NCBI GenBank assembly: GCA_030035585.1
Contig: CM057472.1
Location: 94,175,601-94,239,600 of the forward strand
DNA: 64,000 nt
Direction: 5' to 3'
Source of the DNA: Dugong dugon
Taxonomy: Eukaryota; Chordata; Mammalia; Sirenia; Dugongidae
Of the stretch, positions 35,770 through 47,105 are shown in pieces. A program made the translations under genes and the position numbers. How positions within the stretch are numbered: position 1 is the stretch's first letter; the number at the start of each line of letters is the position of its first letter. The notes beneath the pieces were generated by a model, which saw nothing but the letters and a program-made list of their open reading frames with translations, did not search any database and had not been told where the DNA came from.

Positions 35770-36792
35770 CTTCTTTTGTGTATGGAGGCAGGCTAGGCAG
35801 CACAGGTAGTGAGCACTAACTGTTAAATGCTGAAAAAGCCTCGATCAGTTCCTTCTTTACACACAAGAGAAAGGGATATGTACTAGGGTATCTCGAAGAT
35901 CCCTTGGCAAAGTTTAAGTATCTCCAGTCCTAATCTCCCACTCTAGAAACTGGATTGGATCATACCATAGTTTTTACAGAAATAGCGTTCTCCTTGTGCT
36001 TTAAATGTATTTGCAGAAACGGCTCTCTCCCCAAACCCCATGCTTTGGGACCACAGGATATAGTCTCCTCATAAGTAAGCACTTCATAACTATGCTCCTA
36101 AAGGCATATTCCTGACAGAACAGACCCTCCCCTGTCATCCCTGCTCATTTTCCAGACCATTTTCTTCTCTGTGAGTAATAGCGCTATCATGAGTTTTGGA
36201 TATTTCTTCTGATGGCAGACTAACAAGCTGGCATAAAGTTTTCCGGGCAAAAATGCTGATGTACTACCTTGATTTCCCAAGTCTAATGTTATGAGAAAGT
36301 CATTTCCATCCTTGAGCTTTTAAAAGGACTGAGTGCTCCCTGTACTGAAGAGGCATATCTGCTTAGCTAAAATATTCCGTAATTTGTACATGGTCTCACT
36401 GCTCTCACGGAGGTATGAAGCTATTATAATAGGACTCCTGTTAACAACAAAACTGGGTCCCATTCTTCACTCTGAAGGTGATATCTGTGACTCTCCATCC
36501 CTCACTCGGCATCTAGAGGAACACAGCACTGCTCAGAGACCCGAGAAATGTAGCACAATGCCAGATCTCAATCTGCATCCCAACTGCCCATCCGATGCTT
36601 CCCTTTATAAAAAGGCACTGGAAAAATCTGAGGAAAAAGCAAATTATGTCTCCCAAACAGATGGAGATTATAGACTCTACCTGCCGAGAAATCCATCATA
36701 TACCTCTCTAACTTAACTTCATATCCAAATATTTCCACTTTGGAGAAATAAACACCACTCTACCAAACAAGAGCTCTGAAAAGCCTTGGCAA
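35770..36792. other. Unique sequence with one 127-codon open frame
   Basis: The frame at 36333-36716 is the longest outside repeats. The second half (about residues 48-127, rich in S/P/E/K/N, ending ...NPSYTSLT) looks soluble, while the first half looks like chance sequence. I do not recognise a family, see no partner exon, and a few frames of this length are expected by chance here. Confidence 0.3.
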
Positions 36793-36794
36793 AG

Positions 36795-36990
36795 CAGAGG
36801 CCTACGTAGTGGTTAAGGTGCTCCGCTGCTAACCAAAAGATCAGTAGTTTGAACCCATCGGCTGCTCTGCAGGAGAAAGATGTGGCAGTCTGCTTCCGTA
36901 AAGATTACAGCCTTGGAAACTCAATGGGGCAGTTCTGTCCTGTCCTATAGTGTTGTTATGAGTCAGAATTGACTTGATGGCAGTGGTATG
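36795..36990 (+). mobile_element. AfroSINE, long form
   Basis: The head is degraded (gcagaggcctacgtagtgg), but the boxes, long-form middle ('agaaagatgtggcagtctgc', 'tccgtaaagattacagcc') and 3' block are clear. Confidence 0.93.
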
Positions 36991-37144
36991 CAGCTAGAAG
37001 AAGGGAAAAGTGGGGAGGGAGGCCCAAGGGGCAAATGAGTTCCCTTTGCATTTATTTCCACCTTGTTCAATATTGAATCACTTTCAAAGTGGCAGTTCTT
37101 AGAAGAGGAACTTACTGACGGGAAAGGGTTAGTAGTGTAACCTA

Positions 37145-37276
37145 TAGTGGCTGCAACAATGGGTTCAAACATATCAATGGTTGTGAGGATGGCGCAGGAC
37201 CAGGCAGTGTTTCTTTCTGTTGTATATGGGGTTGCTATGAGTCGAACTAACTCAACAGCACCTAACAACAACAACA
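37145..37276 (+). mobile_element. RTE LINE 3' end
   Basis: 'agtggctgcaacaatgggtt' to 'cagcacctaacaacaacaac' is the sense-strand RTE 3' terminus with its (AAC)n tail. It is 5'-truncated to about 130 bp. Its '(g)gttgctatgagtcg' block is closely similar to the AfroSINE 3' block. Confidence 0.9.
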
Positions 37277-37389
37277 GCATGCCTGGCAGCTGTCAATTAA
37301 GGTGTGTGTACGTGCTTGTGTGTATGTGTTTATGCATTTGTGTGTGTGAGTACGGCCAAGAATGGGTCCCAGAAACCTTCACTTGAATA

Positions 37390-37565
37390 AAATAAATGTA
37401 CATTTACATACAGGTTTTAATCCTCAGAACAACCCTGAGAGCTCAATGTAGTAGTCCCTCTTTACAGATGAATAAACTGAGGCTAGTGAAACCAGACAAC
37501 TTAAAAAGGTCAAAGGCAAAATCAGAATTCTAACCCCGGTTGTTCAGGTCAACTTTATTTCACTT
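37390..37565 (-). mobile_element. MIR SINE fragment
   Basis: Antisense MIR order: 'tttaatcctcagaacaacc', 'tttacagatgaataaactgagg', degraded downstream block. Confidence 0.75.
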
Positions 37566-37950
37566 CCTCCTATGTCTCCAAAGCACTCAAATGAGTTAAA
37601 TTGTCAGTTATCTAAAAATAAAAATGTTTGCCCTGCACATTCAATTCAGGTCTCTGTCTCTCCTTCTCTGACAATTAACTTTCCAATAAGACAGAAAATA
37701 AAATTCTTACATTATGTTTTTGATGAGTGAATACCTTTCAGTCACAAGCAATAAAGCAAAAAGAGACATACTTTTCTTAGATGGTTTTTAGCAATATTTA
37801 TATTAAACACTTCATGCAAAATAGCCTGTATGCTTGCTGGCTTATTCTTGAAGATGTTAAATAATTATTTAATGACCCATAGATCAGAGCTCACAACCCA
37901 TTTGGAAGTATAAACATTTGGGGATATTTTTTTGTTTGGTTGATTTTTTT

Positions 37951-39741
37951 TAAAACGTTTTATTGTTTTTTAGGTGAAAGTTCACATAGCAAATTAGTTT
38001 CCCATTCAACAATTCATACACTAATTGTTCCCTGACGTTGGTTATAATCCCTGCAATGTGTCATCACTCTTCCCGTTTCCACCCTGTCTTCCCCTTTCTA
38101 TCAGTCCATTTTCCCTGCCCCTCCTTGCCTTCTCATCTTTGCTTTTGGGTAAATGTTGCCCATTTGGTCTCAGATGGTTGATTGTACATTCCTCACGGGT
38201 GTTATTGTTTATTTTATAGGCCAATCTGTTCTTTGACTGAAAGGTGACCTCTGGGAGGGGCTTCAGTTCCAGGTTAAAAGGGTGTCTTAGGGCAACAGTC
38301 TTGGGGATTCCTCCACTCTCTGTCAGTCCAGTAAGTCTGGTCTTTTATATGAATATGAATTTTGTTCTACATTTTTCTCCCATTCTAACCAGGACCTCCT
38401 ATTGTGTGCCTCTTCAGAGCAGTCAGTGATAGCCAGGTACCATCTAGTTCTTCTGGTCTCAGGCTAGAAGAAGCTATGGTTCATGTGGACTAATTGCTTC
38501 CCTGAGTCTTCGGTTTCCTTCACTCTCCTTTGCTCCAGACGGGAAGAGAACAATAGTTGTATTTTAGATGGCCACTCGCAAGCTTTTAAGACCCCAGATG
38601 CTATTCACCAAACGAGGATGTAGAACATTGCCTTTATGATCTATGTTATGCCAGTTGACCTAGATGTCCACTGAGACTATGGTCCTTAGCCTTCAAGCCC
38701 AGTAACTTCAATTCCATGAGGTTATTGGATACGTCTAAGAAGTTTCCATAACTCTGCCCCTTATGTGCTCTATTATATATATGAACATATATGCAGCACA
38801 TACAAATATGTATATACAAATGACCACAACTATACCTATATGCACTCACATGTACTCTCACATGCTTCCCACATCTATATAACATACATATCTACCTAAG
38901 TAACCGCTCTCAATTTTTTAAGTTGTTATTACTGTTGTTTCAGAATTGTATAGGTTACAGTATTTGCTGTAATTTTCCTTTATTCTTGCGTATCTCTCAG
39001 TGTCTTCATTTACCTTGATCACGTTATGCTGATTTTCCAGAATTAACACATGTCTACTATCTAGTAAGTGATCCTCTCTCCCTCCCCCTCTCATCCCTGA
39101 TAACCATCAAAGAACTTTGCTTTCTATGTGTAAACCTATTCTTCACTTTTTAGAAAAGTGGTATCATACTGTATTTGTCCTTTTGCAATTGACTTATTTC
39201 ATTCAGCATAATGTCCTCCAGATTCATCCATGTTATGTTTCAAAGACTCATCATTATTCTTTATCATTGCATAGTATTCCATTGTACATACGTACCACAT
39301 TTTGTTTATCCTTTCATCCACTGATGGACACTTAGGTTGTTTCTATTTTTTGCTATTGTGAATAATGCTGCACTGAACGTAGGGTCTCTATGAGTCAGAA
39401 TCTACTTGACAGCAACGGGTTTTTTTTTTTTTTTTTTTTGGTTTGAACATAGGTGTGCGTATGTCTATTCAAATGACAGGTCTTATTTTTTCTAGGCTAT
39501 ATACCCAGGAGTGGGATCGCTGGATCATATAGTATTTTATTTCTAGTTTGTGAGGAAGTGCTGTACCGTTTTCCATAGTGTTTATATCCTACCAGCAGTT
39601 TATAATAGCTCGAATCTTCTCACAACCTCTCCAGTATTTGTTTTCTATTTTTCTGATCAGTGCCATTTTTGCAGCAGTGAGATGGTATGTCATAGTTGTT
39701 TTGATTTGCATCTCTCTAATGGTTAACATCCGAATGTGAAA
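37951..39741 (-). mobile_element. L1 LINE, 3' part (ORF2 C-terminus and 3' UTR)
   Basis: The 3' terminus is at about 37951 (antisense of 'aaaaaacaataaaacg') and the 3' UTR runs to about 39100. The ORF2 C-terminal region follows, visible antisense as 'cattgcatagtattccattg', 'tatacccaggagtgggatcg' and 'gttttgatttgcatctctc'. It is the same subfamily as 9,302-10,845. It is cut at about 39741 by the RTE segment, and a truncated AfroSINE sits inside at 39,384-39,443. No intact frame remains. Confidence 0.9.
39384..39443 (+). mobile_element. AfroSINE, extremely 5'-truncated, with TSD
   Basis: Only the last ~60 bp are present ('tctctatgagtcagaatc', 'cttgacagcaacgggt') plus a 19-base T run. It is flanked by tgaacRtagg at 39374-39383 and 39444-39453 (one mismatch), inside the L1 ORF2 sequence. 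Confidence 0.9.
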
Positions 39742-40403
39742 ATTATCAAACAATATCATTAACATCACATACAAGTAAAATTTTGCTGCAGATCATTCAA
39801 AAGCAGCTGCAGCAGTATGTTGACAGCGAACTGCCAGAAATTCAGGCTGGATTCAGAAGAGGACAGGGAACCAGGGATATCATTGCTGATGTCAGATGGA
39901 TCCTGGCTGAAAGCAGAGAATACCAGAAAGATGTTTACCTGTGTTGTATTGACTGTGCTAAGGCATTCAACTGTGTGGATCATAACAAATTATGGATAAC
40001 ATTGCGAACAATGAGAATTCCAAACACTTAATTGTGCTCATGTGAAACCTGTACATAGATCAAGAGGCAGTTGTTCAGACAGAACAAGGGGATACTGCAT
40101 GGTTTAATGTCAAAAAGGTGTGTGTCAGGGTTGCATTCTTTCACCATACCTATTCAATCTGTATGCTGAGCAAATAATCTGAGAAGCTGGGCTATATGAA
40201 GAAGAACGGGGCATCAGGATTGGAGGAAAACTCATTAACAAACTGCATGATGCAGATGATACAACTTTGCTTGCTGAAAGTGAAGAGGACTTGAAGCTCT
40301 TACTGATGATCAAAGACCACAGTCTTCAGTATGGATTACACCTCAACACAGAGAAAACACAAATCCTCACAACTGGACCAATAAGCAACATCATGATAAA
40401 CGG
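39742..40403 (+). pseudogene. RTE LINE reverse-transcriptase segment, broken
   Basis: This is the middle of the RTE ORF, the same region as 53,010-53,665. The longest intact frame (39783-40031) encodes 'QIIQKQLQQYVDSELPEIQ...' with the RT motif region 'AGFRRGQGTRDIIADVRWIL' and 'CIDCAKAFNCVDHNKLW'. Further on, 'ctgcatgatgcagatgatac' is the D-D active-site region. The frame is interrupted after residue ~83, so it is not functional. Its right end stops abruptly at the L1 junction with a CGG shared by both elements. Confidence 0.9.
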
Positions 40404-40522
40404 CTGCTAGTGTTGCTTTTTTTTTCTGCTTCTTTTGATTTCTCACTTGCCTCTCGCCGCCTCCCCCTCTTTTCGCTCGAGTGCCTGGCTCCGAGTGCCA
40501 TCTTTGCTTCTTCCTGAGGGGC
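40402..40522 (+). promoter_or_regulatory. L1 5' UTR monomer, copy A
   Basis: Begins 'ggctgctagtgttgctttt', continues through 'gtgcctggctccgagtgcc' to 'ttcctgaggggct'. It is closely repeated 266 bp downstream (copy B). Tandem 5' monomers are known to act as L1 promoter units in other mammals (mouse); that role here is inference. Confidence 0.75.
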
Positions 40523-40667
40523 TCCAGAGCGCCAGCAATTTGTGATATACGCTTTCCCACTCCCCACCCTTCTTCACCCACACTTGGCCTCCTCTGCTAC
40601 CCGCGGACACAGTCTCTTGTCCAGAAACACCAGCCTGCACTGGCTGGCTCTCTGAGTGCCATTTGTT

Positions 40668-40802
40668 GGCTGCTAGTGTTGCTTTTTTTTTTTTTTTTCC
40701 TGCTTCTTTGGATTTCTTGCTTGCTTCTTGCCACCTCCCCCTCCTTTCGCTAGAGTGCCTGGCTCTGTGTGCCATCTTTGCTTTTTCCTGAGGGGCTGTG
40801 GA
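40668..40802 (+). promoter_or_regulatory. L1 5' UTR monomer, copy B
   Basis: Second copy of the block, with a longer T run (about 40,682-40,698) and scattered substitutions. It is followed by a different sequence (gtggagctccattcgag), so the repeat unit is about 266 bp with copy B leading into the unique part of the 5' UTR. Confidence 0.75.
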
Positions 40803-41837
40803 GCTCCATTCGAGTGTGGAGCTGCTTCCCGGTCTGGGCTACCATGCTGCTGGGATCCCAGGACTTTTGTTCATTTCCATTTCTTTTTCTTGAATTGGGA
40901 ACCCTTTCTGGCCAGGTGGAGTTGCATGGCAAGGAACTCCCTTTCAGCTTCCACAGACATACAGAGGGATCCCTGAGGGCATTTCTTTTTTGGTTTTTTG
41001 TTTTTTCTATTTTTTGGGGGGGCCTTTCTTGTTCTTTTGTTTTTCTTTTTCTTTTCTTTTCCCCTTTTTTCCATTTTTGTCTTTCTTCATTGCTCAGTTT
41101 CTTGTCTCTCTATATCTTCCTTCTCTTTCTGATGCCTGAATACCAGGTGTTGTATGCCTCTGTGCCTTCTGACCAGGCTGTGCTGCAACACCTGAGAGCG
41201 ACTTCCCCAGACCTCAAAGCTGCATCAGTGGGATCCCTGGGAACTTTGCAATTCTTTAACCTTCCTGATTTTTATTTGTTCATTCTTTTCTTTTCTTCAT
41301 CTTCCCCTTTCTATTTTTCTCCATTTGATAGTCTCTCATCTCTCCATTCCAACAGCAAGCTCCCCTAGCATTCTTTTTTGTTTGCTTGTATGTTTTTTGG
41401 TTCCTGTTCCTCTCTCCTCTCCCCTATATGCAACGTAGCTCCACACATAACCACCTCCCTGATACATCCTGCCTACCTGCACCATGCGCTTGACATCACA
41501 CCACAAAGGAGTGCAGGCACAGCATACTGGAACCGCCCAGCACTGATTACCGGCCCACCCTGGTGCCTGTAGTGAGTACCACAAACAACCAATCCCAGTA
41601 GCTCCTCTTCAGCTAGACCTTCCCTGCTGTACCATATCTGAGTGACTGAACCTCCCAGTTGGAGAAGGAGGTGAAAAGCATTGAATGCACAGACGAGCAA
41701 ACAACAAAGAGCATGCAGTCCGCCTGCTCAGACATAGTCAAAATTTTTTTTTTTTTAAAAAGGGACAAAACAAACAAATCTACAATCAATAAACGAGAGA
41801 AATAACGACTGAATGCCCCGAAAACAGCAAAGAATGT
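40803..41837 (+). other. L1 5' UTR, unique part
   Basis: Non-coding leader of the L1. T-rich between 40,980 and 41,110 and at 41,280-41,345, which yields a spurious 199-codon Phe/Leu/Ser-rich open frame at 40,769-41,368. An A/T run at 41,743-41,760 precedes the ORF1 region. Confidence 0.8.
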
Positions 41838-42862
41838 CAAAACATTTACAAAAACAGGACAGGATGGTTCCAGTAGGCGTCCAATTTTAAAACACCAGAT
41901 GACTCTCCTGTGGAAGAAAATGCACTAGAAGTAGCTGATAGGGAATTAAGATCTCTAATACTCTGAATTTTCCAAGAACTGAGGCAAAAAGCAGACAAAC
42001 ATGAGGAAAAAATAGACAAATTCATGGAAAATACAGACAAAAAATGTGAAGAATTCAAGAAGATGATGCAGGAAAACAATGCCAAAATAAATTCACAATG
42101 AGATATTATACAAAGACAACAATTAGAAATCCAAAAGATAAACAATAAGATTTCAGAAATGGATGATGTCATAGAAGGGCTGAGAAGTAGATTTGAAATG
42201 GTGGAAGACAGGATCAGTGGAACTGAAGACAAACATTTGGATACAACTCTGTTTCTGGAAAACTCAGAAAAAAGAACAAAGAAAAATGAAGAGACCCTGA
42301 GAGTTATGTGGGACACAATTAAAAGCAAAACTTTAAGAGTGATTGGCATTCCAGAACAGGGGGAGAAAACAGAAAACACAGAGAGGATCATTGAGGAACT
42401 GCTGACAGAAAACTTCCCCAATATCATGAAAGATGAAAAGCTGGCCATCCAAGAAGCTCAAAGAACCCCATATAGAAGAGACCCCAAAAGAAAATCGCCA
42501 AGGATATCACATGCACACTCGCCACAACCAAAGACAAACGAAGAATCCTGAGAGCAGCTCGTGAAAAACAAGAAGTCATATACACAGGAGAAACAATAAG
42601 ACTAAGCTCAGATTATTCGGCCGAAACCATGCAGGCAAGAAGGCAATGGGATGACATATATACAATCTTGAAAGAAAAAAATTGTCAGCCAAGAAGAATA
42701 TATCCTGAAAAACTCTTGTTCAAATTTGATGGTGAAATTAGCTCATTTCCAGATAAACAGAAACTAAGGGAATATGTAAAAGTCAAACCAAACTTACAAG
42801 AATTATTAAAGGGAGTTCTTCGATCTGAGGACAAACTGCTTCAACCCACAGGCAGAACCTAG
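41838..42862 (+). pseudogene. L1 ORF1 (RNA-binding chaperone), broken
   Basis: ORF1p is the trimeric coiled-coil nucleic-acid chaperone that coats L1 RNA in the cytoplasmic RNP. The likely start is ATG at 41,838. Visible regions: a Lys/Glu-rich coiled coil (about 41,910-42,250), then the RRM-type domain with 'VIGIPEQGEKTENTERIIEE' (42,339-42,398), then the C-terminal domain encoded by 42,555-42,862 ('YAETMQARRQWDDIY'-like; ends 'LQPTGRT'). In the main frame there are stops at 41,964 and 42,099. A frameshift close to 42,549 moves the C-terminal domain to another frame. The N-terminal region also needs a shift. Not functional. Confidence 0.88.
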
Positions 42863-43284
42863 GACGCAGGATTTTACGAGCCAGATACCAAGCTAGGAAA
42901 TGAAATCTCAAGGACATCCAAATCAAAAGAAATACAACAGGGAACCAGAGCAGTCAAACAATGGCTGACAACAACATCAAAACAATGAAAGAGGGAATAA
43001 ACGGCATAGGTAAAGAACCTTCTAATGGAGACGAAGGCAAGGCGATACCAAGTAATGGTAGACTGCTTCAAACTTAGAAAGATAAGGGTAAAATTCATGG
43101 TAACCACAAAGAAAGTTAACAAACCAACTCATAGAAATAAAGATGAAAAACATAAAGTCTCAGGAAAAACAAAACCTACAAAAACAAAAGAAATGAAAAA
43201 AAAAATCCACAAACAAAAGTAACTCAGCACAAGAGAGTAAGAAGAATAAAGAAAACTTCAGCACCACCAAAAAAGCACTACAAA

Positions 43285-46200
43285 ATGACAGCAACAAACT
43301 CACATCTATCAATAATTACACTGAATGTAAACGGACTCAATGCACCCTTAAAGAGATGGACAGTCACACAATGGATAAGAAAACAGGATCTATCAATATG
43401 CTGTCTACAAGAGACACACCTTAGAAATAAAGATGTGAATTTATTAAAAGTCAAAGGTTGGAAAAAAGTATATCAAGCTAACAACTACCAAAAAAGAGCA
43501 GGAGTGGCAATTCTAATCTCAGATAAAATAGACTTTAAAACAAAATCTACAATAAGAGACAAAGAAGGACACTATATAATGATTAAGGGGACGATCCATC
43601 AGGAAGACATAACCATAATAAACATGTACGCACCCAATGACAGGGCTCCAAAATACATGAAACAAGCTCTAACAACACTGAAAAGAGAAATTGACAGTTC
43701 CACAATAATAGTAGGAGACTTCAACGCACCATTCTTGGTAAAGGACAGAACAACTAAGAAGAAACTCAGCAAAGATATGGAAGACCTAAAGGGCAGAATC
43801 AGCCAACTTGACCTCATAGACAATATAGAACACTCCAACCAACCACTGCAAAGTACACATTCTTTTCCAATGCACATGGAACGTTCTCCAGAATAGACCA
43901 CATCTTAGGCCACAGAGCAATCCTCAACAAGATCTAAAACATTGAGATCATTTAAAGTATCTTCTCTGACCACAATGCCATTAAGGTAGAAATTAACAAT
44001 AGAAAGAGCAAGGGAAAAAAATCAACTACATGGAAACTGAATAATACCCTGCTTACACATCACTGGGTAATAGAAGAAATAAGAGATGGAATCAAAAAAT
44101 TCCTAGAATCAAATGGGAATGAAAACACATTATACCAAAAACTTTGGGACACAGCAAAGGCTGTGCTCAGAGGACAATTTATAGCAATAGATGCACATAT
44201 CAAAAAAGAAGAAAGGGACAAAATCAAAACATAAACTACAGAACTCAAACAAATGGAAAGAGAACAGCAAAAAAAAGCCCACAACCACCGGAAGAAAGGA
44301 GATAGTAAAGATCAGAGCAGAAATTAATGAAATAGAGAACAGAAAAACAATAGAAAGAGTCAACAACACCAAAAGTTGGTTCTTTGAAAGAATCAACAAA
44401 ATTGACAAACCACTGTCTAGACTGACAAAAGAAAAACAAGAGAGGACACAAAGAACCCAAATAAGAAATGAAATGGGCGTCATTACAACAGACCCAACTG
44501 AAATAAAAAGGATTATAACAGAATATTATGAAAAACTATACTCCAACATATTTGAAAACCTAGAGGAAATGGGTAAATTTCTAGAAACACATGGCCTACC
44601 CAAACTACAACAAAGTGACGTTGAAAATCTGAACAGACCCATAACAAGAGAAAAGATTGAAAAAGTAATAAAAAAACTCCCAACCAAAAAAAGCCCAGGC
44701 CCAGGTGGCTTCACTGGAGAATTCTACAAAACATTTACAGAAGAGCTTATACCGGTTCTACTCAAGCTATTTCACAGCATACAAAAGGAAGCAACACTTC
44801 CAAATTCATTCTATGAAGCCAGCATAATGCTGATACCAAAACCAGGCAAAGACATCACAAAAAAACAAAATTACAGACCAATATGTCTCATCAATATAGA
44901 TGTAAAAATTTTGAATAAAATTCTAGCCAATAGAATACAGCATCATATCAAAAAAAAAAAAATACACCACGACCAAATAGGATTCATACCAGGTATGCAA
45001 AGATGGTTCAACATTAGAAAATCAATCAGCGTAATCCACCACAGAAATGAAAGAAAAGAATCACATGATCATCTCAATTGATGCAGAAAAGACATTTGAC
45101 AAAGTCCAACACCCATTCCTGATAAAAACTCTCAAGAAAATAGGTATAGAAGGGAAATTTCTCAACACAATAGAAGGCATCTATGCAAAACCAACGGCCA
45201 ACATCATTCTTAATGGAGAGAGGCTGAAAACATTCCCCTTGAAAACAGGAACAAGACAAGGATGCCCTTTATCACCACTCTTATTTAACATTGTGCTGGA
45301 AGCTCTAGCTAGAGCAATAAGGCAAGAAAAAGAAATAAAGGGCATCCAAATTGGTAATGAAGAATTTAAACTGTCCCTGTTTGCAGATGATATGATACTA
45401 TACATAGAAAACCCTAAAGACTCCATGAGAAATCTACTGGAACTAATAGAAAGATTCAGCAGAGTAGCAGGAAACAAAATAAACATTTAAAAATCAGTTG
45501 GATTCCTATACACCAGTAAGGAGAACGATGAAAAGGAAATTAGAAAAACAATACCATTTTCAACAGCCCCTAAAAAGATAAAATACTTAGGAATAAATCT
45601 GACCAGGGATGTAAAAGACCTATACAAAGAAAACTATAAAACACTACTGCATGAAACCCAAAGGGGATCTACACAAATGGAAAAACATACCATGCTCATG
45701 GATAGGCAGACTCAACATTGTGAAAATAACAATTCTACCCAAAGCAATTTACAAATACAACGGAATCTGGATCCAAATACCAACAATATTCTTCAAAGAG
45801 ATGGAAAAACTAATCATTAACTTTATATGGAAAGGGAAGAAGCCCCGAATAAGTAAAGCACTGTTGAAGAAGAAGAATAAAGTTGGAAGACTCACACTAC
45901 CTGACTTCAGAACCTACTATACAGCTACAGTAGTCAAAACAGTCTGGTACTGGTACAATGACAGATACATTGAGCAATGGAACAGAATTGAGAACCCAGA
46001 TGCAAATCCATCCACCTATGGTCACCTGATCTTCGACAAGGGCCCAAAGTCCATCAAATGGGGAAAAGACAGTCTTTTTAACAAATGGTGCTGGCAAAAC
46101 TGTATATTCATTTGCAAAAAAATGAAACAGGACCCATACCTCACATCGTATACAAAAACTACTTCAAAATGGATCAAAGACCTGAATATAAAGCCTAAAA

Positions 46201-47105
46201 CTATAATGTTCATAGAAGAAAAAAAAGAACCAACACTTCAGGCTTAATACATGGCATTAACAGGATACAAACCATAACCATCAATGCACAAAACCCAATA
46301 GATAAGTAGATAACTGGGATCTTCTAAAAATCAAACACCTATGCTCTTAAAAAGACTTCACCAAAAGAGTCAGAAGAGAACCTAGAGACTGGAAAAAATT
46401 TTTGGACAGTACAAGTCAGACAAAGGTCTAATCTCTATAATCTACAAGAAAATCCAACACCTCTACAACAAAAGGACAAATAATCCTATTAAAAAATGGG
46501 CAAAGGAAATGAACAGACACTTCACCAAAGAAGACATTCAAATGGCCAACAGACACATGAGGAAATGCTCACGATCACTAGCCATTAGAGAAATGCAAAT
46601 TAAAACCACAATGAGATACCATCTCACCCCAGCATTACTGGCACAAATCCAAAACACTGGAAATAACAAATGTCGGAGAGGCTGTGGGGAGATGGGAACT
46701 CTTATGCACTGCTGGTGGGAATGCAAAATGACAGAACCACTTTGGAAAATGATATGGCACTTCCTCAGAAATCTAGAAATAGACATACCATTTGATCCAG
46801 CAATCCCACTCCTAGGAATATATCCTAGAGAAATAAGTGTTGTCACTCGAATAGACATATGCACACCTATGTTCATGGCAGCATTGTTCACAATAGCAAC
46901 ATGTTGGAAACAACCTAGATGCCCATCAACAGATGAATGGATAAACAAACTATGGTACATACACACAATGGAGTATTATGGAATGAGAAAGAACAATGAT
47001 GAATCTGTGAAGCATCTCATAACATGGATGAAACTGGAGGACAGTTTGCTGAGTGAAATAAGTCAATCACAAAAGGACAAATATTGTATGAGTCGTCTAT
47101 TGTAA
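43285..47105 (+). pseudogene. L1 ORF2 (endonuclease and reverse transcriptase), broken
   Basis: ORF2p nicks target DNA and reverse-transcribes L1 RNA at the nick. The overall length (3.8 kb) is normal. Endonuclease domain (43,285-44,000): TLNVNGLN, QETH and VGDFN are present, with the SDH region (near 43,960) out of frame. Reverse transcriptase: [19 protein letters not shown] and [11 protein letters not shown] (44,191-45,081), then [13 protein letters not shown] and the catalytic FADD (45,047-45,490). C-terminal region: 45,651-46,247 and 46,509-47,105, including the Cys-rich knuckle [18 protein letters not shown]. Frame changes occur near 43,850, 44,300, 45,040 and 45,650, with a stop at 45,488, and further stops between 46,247 and 46,509. 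Inactive. Confidence 0.93.

Noticed and set aside
40769-41368. 199-codon plus-strand open frame
   Set aside because: It lies in the T-rich L1 5' UTR; composition is Phe/Leu/Ser low complexity with no domain.
41846-42448. 200-codon minus-strand open frame
   Set aside because: Exact shadow of the L1 ORF1 coiled-coil region on the opposite strand; Ser/Phe/Leu-rich artefact.
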